A stretch of 28,286 nt of DNA from a virus (IMGVR_UViG_3300018048_000043:1-28286); one strand, 5' to 3'; shown: positions 14,547-22,916, numbered from the stretch's first letter. Translations and numbers: made by a program. Notes: a model not told the origin generated them from the letters alone.

Positions 14547-14777
14547 ATGAACGAGCAAAAGTGGGTGGAGCAGATCTCCAAATTCTTAGTCGGCAAGACT
14601 ATTAAAACCGTGCGGTATTTAACTGCAGAAGAAGCGGACGATTGGTATGAGCGTCCCATCGCAATCGTTTTTGACGACGGTTCTTTCATTGTGCCAATGG
14701 CAGATGATGAAGGTAATAACGGTGGCGCAATGTATACGTCTGAAGAAAGTCTTCCGGTCATTCCGGTAATGCAATAA
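14547..14777 (+). CDS. small acidic protein, first gene of rightward operon
   Basis: A 76-aa protein starting MNEQKWVEQISKFLVGKTIK, with Shine-Dalgarno AAGGAA about 7 bases before the ATG. The frame is open from an ATG at 14505, but that start falls in the promoter element. An alpha-beta pattern ends in an acidic sheet-like region (AIVFDDGSFIVPMADDEGNN). Family not recognised. As the first gene of the operon it may be expressed early. Confidence 0.72.
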   Translation: MNEQKWVEQISKFLVGKTIKTVRYLTAEEADDWYERPIAIVFDDGSFIVPMADDEGNNGGAMYTSEESLPVIPVMQ

Positions 14778-14787
14778 GGAAACAATC

Positions 14788-15219
14788 ATGAAAGATATCA
14801 AACCGTTTAAAGCGTACTCACCAGAGTACGATGCTGTCATGAACACCGAACACGAGGTTGTTCAGAATGTTTACGCTGGCAGTATTTTTGAAGAGTTCAC
14901 GTATTCCGTGAAGATCTCCAACGACATTTCGATACTCAAAATGATTGAGTGCTACGACGGTGATCAACCCAGTTATGAACGGGACGGTCAGTTTGAAGCA
15001 CTGTGCGAGAACTTAGGTATTCACGCAATGGATTACCGTTCTATCGCTGATTACCCTAGACACGGTAACACGTTGCGATTCGCTTTTAGAACTTTCGAGG
15101 ACGCACGGAACTTTTTGGATTCCGTGAAGTCTATATTCTTAGACGATGGCAAACGGTATGAGGCTCAAGCACGAGCGTTCTACAATGCCCACCCAGAAGC
15201 AACACGAGGTGATTTCTAA
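14788..15219 (+). CDS. phage protein of unknown function
   Basis: A 143-aa protein after an AAGGAA Shine-Dalgarno. It has an alpha-beta pattern (FTYSVKISNDISILKMIECY, HGNTLRFAFRTFEDARNFLD) reminiscent of ferredoxin-like folds, but no known motif. It overlaps the next gene start by one base (TAATG), so the genes are coupled. Confidence 0.72.
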   Translation: MKDIKPFKAYSPEYDAVMNTEHEVVQNVYAGSIFEEFTYSVKISNDISILKMIECYDGDQPSYERDGQFEALCENLGIHAMDYRSIADYPRHGNTLRFAFRTFEDARNFLDSVKSIFLDDGKRYEAQARAFYNAHPEATRGDF

Positions 15220-15470
15220 TGAAGAATAGGTACGGGCTGCCCGACATAAGCACGGGTCCAATCGTATACGCTCTGGATGCACGTGTGGGTGATTACCTGC
15301 ACGATCCAGAACCACAATACGATGCGTTCTTTGAGTGTGTCCCACGGGAGAAGCTTGAAGCTTTAGAGGAAGCACTGCGTGATGTACTCAAAGAGTATGC
15401 ACATGTGGCAGTTGAAAGAGTAGTAGAGCAAACCCTAGACGGTTATGAACTAGCGAGGAGTGAAGACTAA
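15219..15470 (+). CDS. small acidic phage protein of unknown function
   Basis: An 83-aa protein, with GAGGTG upstream of its ATG. The second half is a predicted long helix (REKLEALEEALRDVLKEYAH). It ends with TAATG overlap into the Api92-like gene. No family recognised. Confidence 0.7.
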   Translation: MKNRYGLPDISTGPIVYALDARVGDYLHDPEPQYDAFFECVPREKLEALEEALRDVLKEYAHVAVERVVEQTLDGYELARSED

Positions 15471-15970
15471 TGCCAAATCACACAGACAATCGCGTGACAA
15501 TCACGCACGAGAAGCCTGCAATGTTGTATTTGTTGCGGGACATTCTGAACACGGATGAGCCGTTCAATCGGATCAAACCAATGCCAAGCCTAGTCTTGTG
15601 CCAGAATTGGGGTAAGGCGGAGGCTGAAACTTACGGTGACCAGAACGGTTGGTACTACTGGTGTCAGCGCAATTGGGGAACCAAGTGGGAAGCTTACAGA
15701 TCTGAGATGTCAGAAATCGGTGGCGTTATCACGTGGTCATTCAACACCGCATGGTGTCCACCAATCCCAATCTTTGAAGAGTTGGAGGCACGTGGATTCA
15801 AAGTACATGCCCGATACTTGGATGAAGGTTGGAACTTTATCGGAGAGTACAAAGATGGTGTGGACTCTGATTACACAGACATCACGAGTAATGAAGATGT
15901 TCCATCGTCTTTGAAAGATGAGTTTGAATTAGATGTTCTGTTAGCAGAAATGGAGATGAACGATGAGTAA
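15470..15970 (+). CDS. Api92-like (YubB ferredoxin-like) protein
   Basis: A 166-aa protein with the hallmark of the Api92/YubB-type family: an N-terminal MPNHTDNRVTITHE strand, a central NWGTKWEA motif (68-75), then ITWSFNTAWCPPIPIFEEL (87-105) and a strand pair with WNFIGEY (121-127). The family is common on phages and plasmids and has a ferredoxin-like domain, but its biochemical role is not established. It overlaps the next gene by 8 bases. Only the C-terminal ~35 acidic residues look disordered. Confidence 0.78.
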   Translation: MPNHTDNRVTITHEKPAMLYLLRDILNTDEPFNRIKPMPSLVLCQNWGKAEAETYGDQNGWYYWCQRNWGTKWEAYRSEMSEIGGVITWSFNTAWCPPIPIFEELEARGFKVHARYLDEGWNFIGEYKDGVDSDYTDITSNEDVPSSLKDEFELDVLLAEMEMNDE

Positions 15971-16196
15971 GCCAGTTGCACGTTATGTGTTTAAAGAAAT
16001 CCCTAACACGGATGAAGGACGTTTGTTGGTGACACTGATGAAGAAGCACCTCAACAAACAAGGATACAGCATGCGAGTTCGTGGTCAGTACATGAACGAT
16101 AAGGCCCGTGCTAACTGGAGACGTTGGGAGATGGGTCAGCCTATCCCTTTGTCCACTCACTTACGTGTGTACATAGAAGAGAAAAAAGCGTCATGA
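15963..16196 (+). CDS. small basic phage protein of unknown function
   Basis: A 77-aa protein with Arg/Lys-rich composition (KEIPNTDEGRLLVTLMKKHL; later RGQYMNDKARANWRRWEMGQ). It overlaps its upstream neighbour by 8 bases and its downstream neighbour by the ATGA tetranucleotide at 16193. Predicted alpha-beta. Nucleic-acid binding is possible from charge only. Confidence 0.68.
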   Translation: MSKPVARYVFKEIPNTDEGRLLVTLMKKHLNKQGYSMRVRGQYMNDKARANWRRWEMGQPIPLSTHLRVYIEEKKAS

Positions 16197-16459
16197 GTGG
16201 CAGTGAGAAGAAGATGTTCTGTGTGGTGCAGGAGGCCCACACAGAGGACAGGATCGTGGATATCTGCGACAGTCTGTGGGCTGCCCAGATCTGGTGCAAG
16301 CATTTGACTGATAGTCTTTCCGGATCTGATTACACAGTGAAACCGATGCCGGTGGTCACTGAGTTGGAAGCTTACCTGATTGATCAGCAGGTGCAGGAAG
16401 AAAAGCAAGAGTTTGAGAAGTTACACAAGTATCGTGTGAAGGAAGGTAGACAATGGTAG
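16193..16459 (+). CDS. small phage protein of unknown function
   Basis: 88 aa from the ATG at 16193, which overlaps the preceding TGA. The frame is open to 16124, but starting there would overlap the upstream gene by 73 bases. It begins MSGSEKKMFCVVQEAHTEDR, has a helix with AAQIWCKHL and ends in a charged helix (QEEKQEFEKLHKYRVKEGRQ). No family recognised. Confidence 0.68.
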   Translation: MSGSEKKMFCVVQEAHTEDRIVDICDSLWAAQIWCKHLTDSLSGSDYTVKPMPVVTELEAYLIDQQVQEEKQEFEKLHKYRVKEGRQW

Positions 16460-16659
16460 ATATCAATGAAATGGCAGGCGACGTGAGGCGTAGTGACACA
16501 AGCCTGATGAACATGATGCAGAACTACAAGGTTTCTGTCAGGTATTATGGTAAGTCGTGGATTGCATCCACAGAGGACCACAAGGGTATGGGTAACTCTC
16601 TGAGGTCAGCACTGATCTCTTTGGATCGGTTAATAAAAGGAGCGAGTCGTGATAATTAG
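16453..16659 (+). CDS. small phage protein of unknown function
   Basis: A 68-aa protein: MVDINEMAGDVRRSDTSLMN, then a beta pair with VSVRYYGKSWIASTEDHKG and a helix LRSALISLDRLIKG. It overlaps the previous gene by 7 bases and the integrase by 11. No family recognised. Confidence 0.66.
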   Translation: MVDINEMAGDVRRSDTSLMNMMQNYKVSVRYYGKSWIASTEDHKGMGNSLRSALISLDRLIKGASRDN

Positions 16660-17545
16660 AAACCTGATCATCTTGTACTTGGACTCCAAGGATTTCAAAC
16701 GGGTAGGCGCAAGTTCACAACAGTATCAATACTGGCTAAAGGTTGTGCAGGATATTCACGTGGAGGGTGTCGCGCTAGGGACACGTAAAGCCAACCTCAA
16801 AGCATCACAATGTCAGCTAGTGTACGACGAACTATCTGAGCGTGGTGTTACCTTTGCCAACAGAGTCTTGGCTGTGATCCGTAAAGTGTTTTCGTTTGGC
16901 GTGAAGTACGACTACATCTCGCAGAATCCCTGGATTTCTGTCCAAACGATAGCAACTTTGCCACGACGAGTGGTCTGGACACGGGATGACGTGATCTCAT
17001 TTCTTAATGTGGCGTACAGCGACTTTGAAACGAGGTCAATCGGTCTGATAGCTCACATGGCATACGATTGGGCGCAACGAATAGGGGATATGCGCCTGCT
17101 GACGTGGGACTGTCTGGACTTGGAACAAGGTGTATTAAATTTAGAACAGTCGAAAAGGCGAGCAGTGGTGCATCTACCTATCGGTGATCAGTTGCGTGAC
17201 ATGTTAGTGCAACAACACAACGATCTAGGGTGGCAGCCATACGTTGCTCCGAACATAAATGTCAAAAAGGATGGCGGTTATGGCGCGTACACGGTCTTTA
17301 ATGTATCTAGAAAAGCGAATGAAATCAAAGAGTTGGCAGGACTTCCTCCAGAACTTAGACTATCAGACCTTAGAAGGACGGCGACAACAGAAATGGTGGA
17401 GGCAGGTGTCGGTATTGCACAGATCATGCAGGTTACGGGACATCAAAATCCGCAATCGGTGAAACCGTACATGAAGAACACCTTGACGGGTGCTTCAAAT
17501 GCGCTTATGCTCCGCAACGCACACACGGCAGGTGATACACCATGA
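16649..17545 (+). CDS. int: tyrosine recombinase / integrase
   Basis: A 298-aa protein from a GTG start, with AGGAG 6 bases upstream. The N-terminal SAM-like core-binding domain (~20-100) is followed by a catalytic domain with R144 (AQRIGDMRLL), beta-hairpin K169 (EQSKRRAVV), R242 (LSDLRRTATTEM), H265 (TGHQN) and nucleophile Y274 (KPYMKN). The usual His of the HxxR motif is Ser239 here, which may lower but not abolish activity. It would catalyse site-specific recombination between attP and attB, or resolve genome multimers. It is cotranscribed with replication genes; no repressor or obvious attP was seen. Confidence 0.92.
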   Translation: MIIRNLIILYLDSKDFKRVGASSQQYQYWLKVVQDIHVEGVALGTRKANLKASQCQLVYDELSERGVTFANRVLAVIRKVFSFGVKYDYISQNPWISVQTIATLPRRVVWTRDDVISFLNVAYSDFETRSIGLIAHMAYDWAQRIGDMRLLTWDCLDLEQGVLNLEQSKRRAVVHLPIGDQLRDMLVQQHNDLGWQPYVAPNINVKKDGGYGAYTVFNVSRKANEIKELAGLPPELRLSDLRRTATTEMVEAGVGIAQIMQVTGHQNPQSVKPYMKNTLTGASNALMLRNAHTAGDTP

Positions 17546-18342
17546 AAAATGTATACACATACGTTTCGTCATTGGATTTAAGCAATGGCGAGACACACAG
17601 AGGAACATGCCCTACATGTGGAGGTAAAAACACGTTCACAGTCACTAAAAACGATGGCAGTTTGCTTTGGAATTGTTACAAAGCGGGTTGCCCCACGTCA
17701 GGTGGCAAGAATGAGTTCATGACGGCAGATGAAGTCATTGAATCATTGCAAAAAGACAATGAGCCTGAGAACTACGAAGAGGCTCTGTGTACGATCTTTG
17801 AAAAAGAACCGTACATGGTACCTGTTGACGCAAGTAAAGCTTACCTGCGTTCTTTCCTGCAGAAATGGAGCATAGAACCCAGTGATGTGTGGCACGACGT
17901 GCGTCAAGATCGTATTGTATTTCCAGTGCTGTCACTTGCAGGCGATCTGATGGACGCAGTTGGCAGATCAGTCATCAATAAGCATCCGAAGTGGCTTAGA
18001 TACAATGCATCACCCGTCCCTTACTCACATGGGTTGGGTAGAACTGCTGTTGTAGTCGAAGATGCAATCAGCGCGTATACAATAGGGCAGCTTTACCAGT
18101 ACAACGCTACTGGAGTTGCATTGCTGGGTACTCAATTGACTAATTTTCACAAATGGTACATCGCAAACTTTTTTGATAGCGCAATCATTGCTTTAGATCC
18201 GGATGCTATAGACAAAACTGTTAAAATCACAAAGGAATTGCGAGGTTACATGGACAATGTTCTCGCATTAGTCTTAAATGACGATCTCAAATACAAAAAT
18301 GAAGACGATTTAGATCGGTTAGAGGAGATGTTAGATGCATAG
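17542..18342 (+). CDS. DNA primase (T7 gp4 primase-like)
   Basis: A 266-aa protein. The N-terminal zinc-binding domain has C23, C26, C45 and C50 (TCPTCGG, WNCYKAGC). The TOPRIM core has VVVEDAISA (E173) and IIALDPDA (D219, D221), the metal-binding acidic residues. It would make RNA primers for the phage replisome. It corresponds to the primase half of T7 gp4 as a separate protein; the helicase is encoded four genes downstream. The ATG overlaps the integrase stop (ATGA). Confidence 0.9.
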   Translation: MKNVYTYVSSLDLSNGETHRGTCPTCGGKNTFTVTKNDGSLLWNCYKAGCPTSGGKNEFMTADEVIESLQKDNEPENYEEALCTIFEKEPYMVPVDASKAYLRSFLQKWSIEPSDVWHDVRQDRIVFPVLSLAGDLMDAVGRSVINKHPKWLRYNASPVPYSHGLGRTAVVVEDAISAYTIGQLYQYNATGVALLGTQLTNFHKWYIANFFDSAIIALDPDAIDKTVKITKELRGYMDNVLALVLNDDLKYKNEDDLDRLEEMLDA

Positions 18343-18643
18343 GCGAGGCGGTTATAATGTTCCTTGGACTGAGGAAGAGATTGAGACAACAATCAGAATG
18401 TACAAAGAGAGTAAGACCAACTATGAAATTGGTTGTGCTATTGGTAAGACAGGGGATGCTGTTAAAACTAAGCTAGGTAAATTGCGTAAGCAGTTTAACT
18501 TAGCCCCTAGGAGTCAGTCTCTTCTCAAGAAAGGAAATAGGCGTAGACCACCGAAGGGGATGACATCATTTGATCGTGACTGGCAAGGCTCTGTGCCATT
18601 CGGACACTGGATGATCACTAAGCCGTGGAAGAAAGTGTCATGA
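18335..18643 (+). CDS. Myb/SANT-like HTH protein with Trp-rich C-terminus
   Basis: 102 aa. Residues 10-52 (PWTEEEIETTIRMYKESKTN and YEIGCAIGKTGDAVKTKLGK) form a tri-helical Myb/SANT or GcrA-like DNA-binding domain. The tail FDRDWQGSVPFGHWMITKPW is conserved in phage proteins I have seen but has no assigned role. GAGGAG precedes the ATG. A transcription or replication regulator is inferred from the HTH. Confidence 0.75.
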   Translation: MHRRGGYNVPWTEEEIETTIRMYKESKTNYEIGCAIGKTGDAVKTKLGKLRKQFNLAPRSQSLLKKGNRRRPPKGMTSFDRDWQGSVPFGHWMITKPWKKVS

Positions 18644-18759
18644 CACAACCAATCAAGTGTGATCACTGCAATAAGAAAGCAGATGCAAAGGTAGGAGATG
18701 AACCTCAATATCTTTGTGCCGATTGTTGGATAAAGTTTTATGGGGAGAAAAAGAAATGA
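18640..18759 (+). CDS. 39-aa zinc-ribbon miniprotein
   Basis: A 40-codon frame joined to both neighbours by ATGA overlaps (ATG 18640 inside the previous stop; TGA 18757 inside the next start), strong evidence it is translated. The protein begins MTQPIKCDHCNKKADAKVGD and has C7-x2-C10 and C26-x2-C29, a treble-clef or zinc-ribbon pattern. It is shorter than common gene-calling limits. Its role is unknown; a small replisome- or RNA polymerase-binding factor is possible. Confidence 0.75.
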   Translation: MTQPIKCDHCNKKADAKVGDEPQYLCADCWIKFYGEKKK

Positions 18760-19037
18760 GTAAAGTACCCTACGTTGAGAGGCCATTGCTATGGCAGGGA
18801 GATGGCATAGGTCTAACTGGTGAGTGTGCTTACTTGTGGGCATTGTTCTTGGCTAATGAAGCTGACATGGCAGATGATACCTTTGAGTACTCCAAGTGGA
18901 AATCCATGGCCGATGACCTTGCACCTAAGCAGGGCAAGCCTACACCTGCCGCTGTGTACTACTACGATTTAGAGGAGGCGATGAAGAAGTACAATGCGCC
19001 TGAGTATGTGTACCCTGGCAGTGATCCACAGGAGTGA
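18756..19037 (+). CDS. phage protein of unknown function
   Basis: 93 aa from the ATG at 18756; upstream in-frame starts would run across the miniprotein. It begins MSKVPYVERPLLWQGDGIGL, followed by TGECAYLWALFLANEADM and an acidic end. Its Tyr, Trp and Asp content is high and it has no motif known to me. The upstream GGGGAG region could serve as ribosome binding site. Confidence 0.68.
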   Translation: MSKVPYVERPLLWQGDGIGLTGECAYLWALFLANEADMADDTFEYSKWKSMADDLAPKQGKPTPAAVYYYDLEEAMKKYNAPEYVYPGSDPQE

Positions 19038-19051
19038 TGAGGAGGGACTCA

Positions 19052-19225
19052 ATGAGTAAGCACTGGAAAGATGCAATGAATGAACGCAATCAGGACTGGA
19101 TGAGCAGTCGTGAAAAGCCTAAAGAAATTGTGAGTAAGGTACCGACACAAAAGTATCGGGATAACTGGGACAAGATATTTGGAGACAAGAATGGAACTAG
19201 CGATTCTAAAAACGCTACTGAATAA
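19052..19225 (+). CDS. small charged protein preceding helicase
   Basis: 57 aa from the ATG at 19052, with GAGGAGGG 6 bases upstream; the open frame extends to a GTG at 19034, which is less well placed. It is basic and helical, with KYRDNWDKIFGDKNG near the C-terminus, a motif common in small phage proteins beside the helicase. It overlaps the helicase start by 35 bases. Confidence 0.68.
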   Translation: MSKHWKDAMNERNQDWMSSREKPKEIVSKVPTQKYRDNWDKIFGDKNGTSDSKNATE

Positions 19226-20423
19226 AGAATTTTACGACAGTTATCGTGGTGTGAATTGTCCTCACAAGATATTTTCTAAGGACAATGGCAAGATCAAGAC
19301 GATGATTGATGAAGCGATGCAAAAGTATCGTCGTGACTTATCAGTAGAAGAATTGCAAGTCATATTCTTATCTGCAGATCCATCAATGACGAGTGCTGAA
19401 AGGCAGCATTTCACGGGTATATTCGACAAGATGAAGCGTACCGATACAATCAGTCATGACATTGCACAAGAGTGCTTGTCTAAGATGTTTCAGAAGTATC
19501 TTGGTGGTCAGATTACACAACTGGGTGGTCAGTACCTCAATGGGATGCAGACTTCTCTTGAACCTCTCCGACACATGCTTGAAAAGCACAACGATGACTT
19601 CACGCCTAACGTCACTGTTGATTGGGATGACTTATCCATTGAACACTTGTTGGAGAAGAATGACCTTGAGGCGCGTTGGAGATTTAACATCCCACCATTG
19701 GCACGTAAGGTTGAAGGTGTAAATGCGGGTCACTTAGTTATCGTTGGCGCACGTCCTAACACCGGCAAGACTTCTTTTCACGCAAGCTTGATCGCAGGTC
19801 CAGGCGGGTTCGCTGAACAAGGAGCGAAGTGCATTATCTTATGTAACGAAGAGAGTACACACCGTGTCGGTGCGCGTTACCTGACTGTTGCCTCCGGTAT
19901 GAATTTGAAGCAGATAAAGCAAAACCCTAAGCAGGCTCAACAACGGTGGAGAAGGATTACTGAAAACATCTCCATCAAGGATGTCACCGGCAGGGATATG
20001 ATGTGGGTGGAGTCAGTTTGTAAAACCTACAAGCCAGACGTTATTGTCTTGGACATGGGTGATAAGTTTACTCACGGCGGTTTCACAAGCCAGCACGAAG
20101 CACTTAAAGCATGTGCTATTCACGCACGTATGATCGCAAAGGAATATAACTGTGTAGTTTTTTACATGTCGCAGTTATCGGCTGATGCTGAAGGGCGCAT
20201 CCAACTGGATCAATCCATGATGGAGGGCAGCAAGACCGGCAAAGCGTCTGAAGCTGATCTTATGCTTTTGATCAGTAGGAATCCTGTTTCTGATAACTCC
20301 GGAGGGGAAGATGAAATTGATGACCCACAACGACATATCAATTCAGTGAAAAATAAATTAACAGGTTGGCATGGATACGTATCCGTAAATTTAGATGTAT
20401 CACTAGGAAGGTATGGGGTTTAG
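19191..20423 (+). CDS. replicative DNA helicase (DnaB/gp4-like)
   Basis: 410 aa from the ATG at 19191, 6 bases after GGAG; a TTG at 19179 is in frame but less likely. The RecA-like motor has Walker A GARPNTGKT (186-194), NEES (219-222, catalytic Glu region), Walker B VIVLD (284-288) and the sensor region FYMSQLSADAEGR (324-336). MEGSKTGKASEADLMLLISR (344-363) matches the conserved DnaB-family segment. The N-terminal ~160 residues are helical. It would unwind DNA at the phage fork with the separately encoded primase. Confidence 0.92.
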   Translation: MELAILKTLLNKEFYDSYRGVNCPHKIFSKDNGKIKTMIDEAMQKYRRDLSVEELQVIFLSADPSMTSAERQHFTGIFDKMKRTDTISHDIAQECLSKMFQKYLGGQITQLGGQYLNGMQTSLEPLRHMLEKHNDDFTPNVTVDWDDLSIEHLLEKNDLEARWRFNIPPLARKVEGVNAGHLVIVGARPNTGKTSFHASLIAGPGGFAEQGAKCIILCNEESTHRVGARYLTVASGMNLKQIKQNPKQAQQRWRRITENISIKDVTGRDMMWVESVCKTYKPDVIVLDMGDKFTHGGFTSQHEALKACAIHARMIAKEYNCVVFYMSQLSADAEGRIQLDQSMMEGSKTGKASEADLMLLISRNPVSDNSGGEDEIDDPQRHINSVKNKLTGWHGYVSVNLDVSLGRYGV

Positions 20424-20425
20424 GT

Positions 20426-20881
20426 TTGTCAGATGATCAGTTTGAGTTGTTTGAAAAACCAGACCTTAGTGATTACACCGGCGAGGATGGATTACAGTGT
20501 ATCAAATGTTCCAGGTACAAACACGTGGACGACTTCCCACGTGCTGTTGGCGGAGAAGTTAAGAGAACTTGCAAAACATGCATGTATCATGCGAAGAAAA
20601 TTAGGGATGAATTAAAGAAGTTGCATCCGTACCCTGATAAGTATCATCGTTGCCCTATTTGTGACAGAACAATAGAAGAGGTAGGGGCGGGATCAAAAAC
20701 ACCGATGCTGAGTCAGTGGGTGCTAGATCACGATCATGAAACCGGAGAGTTCCGAGGACATATTTGCTATAATTGCAATGTTGGCTTGGGTGCATTTAGG
20801 GATGACATAAGTCTTCTTAATACTGCAGAAACATATTTAAAAGAACACGAGGAGCGCAGACAAGATGAGACTAGTTCTTGA
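20426..20881 (+). CDS. recombination endonuclease VII
   Basis: 151 aa if translation starts at the TTG 20426, directly after the helicase stop and 7 bases after GGGG. The only ATG (20366) would give a 58-base overlap. An N-terminal zinc pair is C25/C28 with C49/C52. The endo VII/HNH core is C76/C79, WVLDHDHETGEFRGHICYNC (98-117; D101, H102, D103, H104; C114/C117), then NVGLGAFRDD. The enzyme resolves Holliday junctions and branched DNA before packaging. It overlaps polymerase by 17 bases. Confidence 0.92.
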   Translation: MSDDQFELFEKPDLSDYTGEDGLQCIKCSRYKHVDDFPRAVGGEVKRTCKTCMYHAKKIRDELKKLHPYPDKYHRCPICDRTIEEVGAGSKTPMLSQWVLDHDHETGEFRGHICYNCNVGLGAFRDDISLLNTAETYLKEHEERRQDETSS

Positions 20882-22916
20882 CGTAGAGAACACAGTTACC
20901 AAGAGTGATGGAAAGTTACATTTAGATCCATTTACGCCTACGAACAGTTTGGTAATGATCGGTGTGTACCCAGAACATGGAGAGCCAAAGCACTACACTT
21001 TTGATCACACAGAGTATGATTGTAAGTACGAGTACAGACAGAAAGATTGCGCGGAGATACAAGAGTTACTTGATCGGTGTACTTTGTTAATCGGACACAA
21101 CATTGGTCACGATCTACAATGGCTGTGGGCCACAGGATTTAAGTACGATGGTATGGTGTGGGACACGATGCTTGTTGAATATGTAATGCAACGAGCGCAG
21201 AAACAACCTTTGTCTTTGGAAGCAGTTGCTGAACGCAGAGACTTAGATTTCAAGAAACAAGACACACTTAAAGAGTACATGAAGAATGGTTACACTGTTG
21301 ATCAGATCCCGTATGAAGAACTGAAAGAGTATTTGTATGGTGATTTGCGAACTACCATGTCACTTTTTTGGGAACAGGATTTAGACTTGAGAGATGATAG
21401 TAATAGGGTACTTACTGACGTAGTCTTTTTGACTAATGAAACTGCATCTCTTCTTGCTCGTATATACCGCAACGGATTTTCCGTTGACACACAGGCGTTG
21501 GAAAGTGTCCGTGCAGAGTTTGAGGAAGAGAAAAAATTACTTATACGTGATTTAAATGCATCTGTTTTATCACTTATGGGTGATACTCCAATCAATCTCA
21601 ACTCACCTGAGCAACTGTCGTGGGTAATCTATTCCCGTAAACCGACGGACAAGACGCAGTGGGCTATGGGGGCAGATCCATATATGTCGGCAGATAAATT
21701 TAAGAAGTTTATCAATCAATCTTCCACACCAGTACGCAGAACTAAGGCTGAAAAATGCACAGACTGTAGCGGTAATGGGACATACTTCAAAAAGAAGAAG
21801 GATGGATCAGATTTCAAGAAGGCTAGTAAATGTGCTACATGTAACGGTCTGGGTTACATTTTAAAGGAATTACCAAAGTTAGCAGGTCTTAAATTCAATC
21901 CACCGTCACCTAAATGGCAAAGTGCCAATGGGTTCCGTACAAGCAAGGAAAACTTAGAGTATTTAGAACGTGTCGCAAAATCGAAAGGCATGGATGAGGC
22001 AGCCGATTTCCTTTCCAAAATTCGTAGACTCAGTGCTGTTGATACTTACCTTAATAGTTTCGTGGATGGCATCAGGGCTTACCTTAAACCAGATGGCAAG
22101 CTTCATGTTCGTCTTACACAGCATATGACAGCCACTGGACGATTCTCAGGACGTGACCCTAATATGCAGAACATGCCACGTGGAGGTACATTTCCTGTAA
22201 AACGTGTTTTCATCTCCCGATTTTCAGGAGGTAAGATCATGGAGGCTGACTTTGCGCAGCTAGAGTTCCGTGTTGCCGCATTCTTATCTCAGGATGAGGT
22301 AGCAATGAAAGAAGTTAAGGAGGGATTTGATGTCCATTCGTACACCGCAAAAGTCATTTCGGAAGCGGGTCAGGCAACTAGCAGGCAGGAAGCGAAAGCA
22401 CATACATTCGCGCCGCTTTACGGAGCAACAGGCTACGGAAGAACACCAGCCGAAGCTAGATACTACGAACACTTCACAGAGAAGTACAAAGGAATCGCCC
22501 GGTGGCACAGAGAATTAGCCAAGGAGGTTCTTACTCACACTTACATCACTACACCAAGTGGTAGGCAGTTTTCTTTTCCGGATGTGAAGCGTAGAAGAAA
22601 TAACACTGTTACAAACTTCACTGCAATTAAAAACTACCCAGTACAGTCATTTGCAACTGCTGACATAGTTCCTGCGGTTCTGTTGGAGATAGATCGTAAG
22701 ATGAGGGGCATGCAATCATTGATTGTCAACTCAGTTCACGATTCTATTGTCATTGATATACATCCTGACGAGGAAGAAAAAGTGTTAAACATAATTGGAG
22801 ATATCAACAATATGTTGTTTGATATTATTAAAGAAAGATTCAATGTCAATTTTAATGTTCCTCTTTTACTTGAGGCTAAAATTGGTGTAAACTGGCTAGA
22901 TCAGAAGGAGGTCTAA
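20865..22916 (+). CDS. family-A DNA polymerase with DnaJ-like zinc insert
   Basis: 683 aa. The 3'-5' exonuclease has D6/E8 (LDVEN), D83 (GHNIGHDLQ) and Y156/D160 (YLYGD). Polymerase motif A is DFAQLEFR (D462), motif B is RQEAKAHTFAPLYG (R507, K511, F515, Y519) and motif C is SVHDS (H625, D626). F515 corresponds to E. coli Pol I F762. Between exonuclease and thumb/palm is an insert with two CxxCxGxG repeats, CTDCSGNG (298-305) and CATCNGLG (323-330), a one-zinc DnaJ-like finger typical of HMO-2011-type phages. It is the phage replicative polymerase. Confidence 0.96.
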   Translation: MRLVLDVENTVTKSDGKLHLDPFTPTNSLVMIGVYPEHGEPKHYTFDHTEYDCKYEYRQKDCAEIQELLDRCTLLIGHNIGHDLQWLWATGFKYDGMVWDTMLVEYVMQRAQKQPLSLEAVAERRDLDFKKQDTLKEYMKNGYTVDQIPYEELKEYLYGDLRTTMSLFWEQDLDLRDDSNRVLTDVVFLTNETASLLARIYRNGFSVDTQALESVRAEFEEEKKLLIRDLNASVLSLMGDTPINLNSPEQLSWVIYSRKPTDKTQWAMGADPYMSADKFKKFINQSSTPVRRTKAEKCTDCSGNGTYFKKKKDGSDFKKASKCATCNGLGYILKELPKLAGLKFNPPSPKWQSANGFRTSKENLEYLERVAKSKGMDEAADFLSKIRRLSAVDTYLNSFVDGIRAYLKPDGKLHVRLTQHMTATGRFSGRDPNMQNMPRGGTFPVKRVFISRFSGGKIMEADFAQLEFRVAAFLSQDEVAMKEVKEGFDVHSYTAKVISEAGQATSRQEAKAHTFAPLYGATGYGRTPAEARYYEHFTEKYKGIARWHRELAKEVLTHTYITTPSGRQFSFPDVKRRRNNTVTNFTAIKNYPVQSFATADIVPAVLLEIDRKMRGMQSLIVNSVHDSIVIDIHPDEEEKVLNIIGDINNMLFDIIKERFNVNFNVPLLLEAKIGVNWLDQKEV

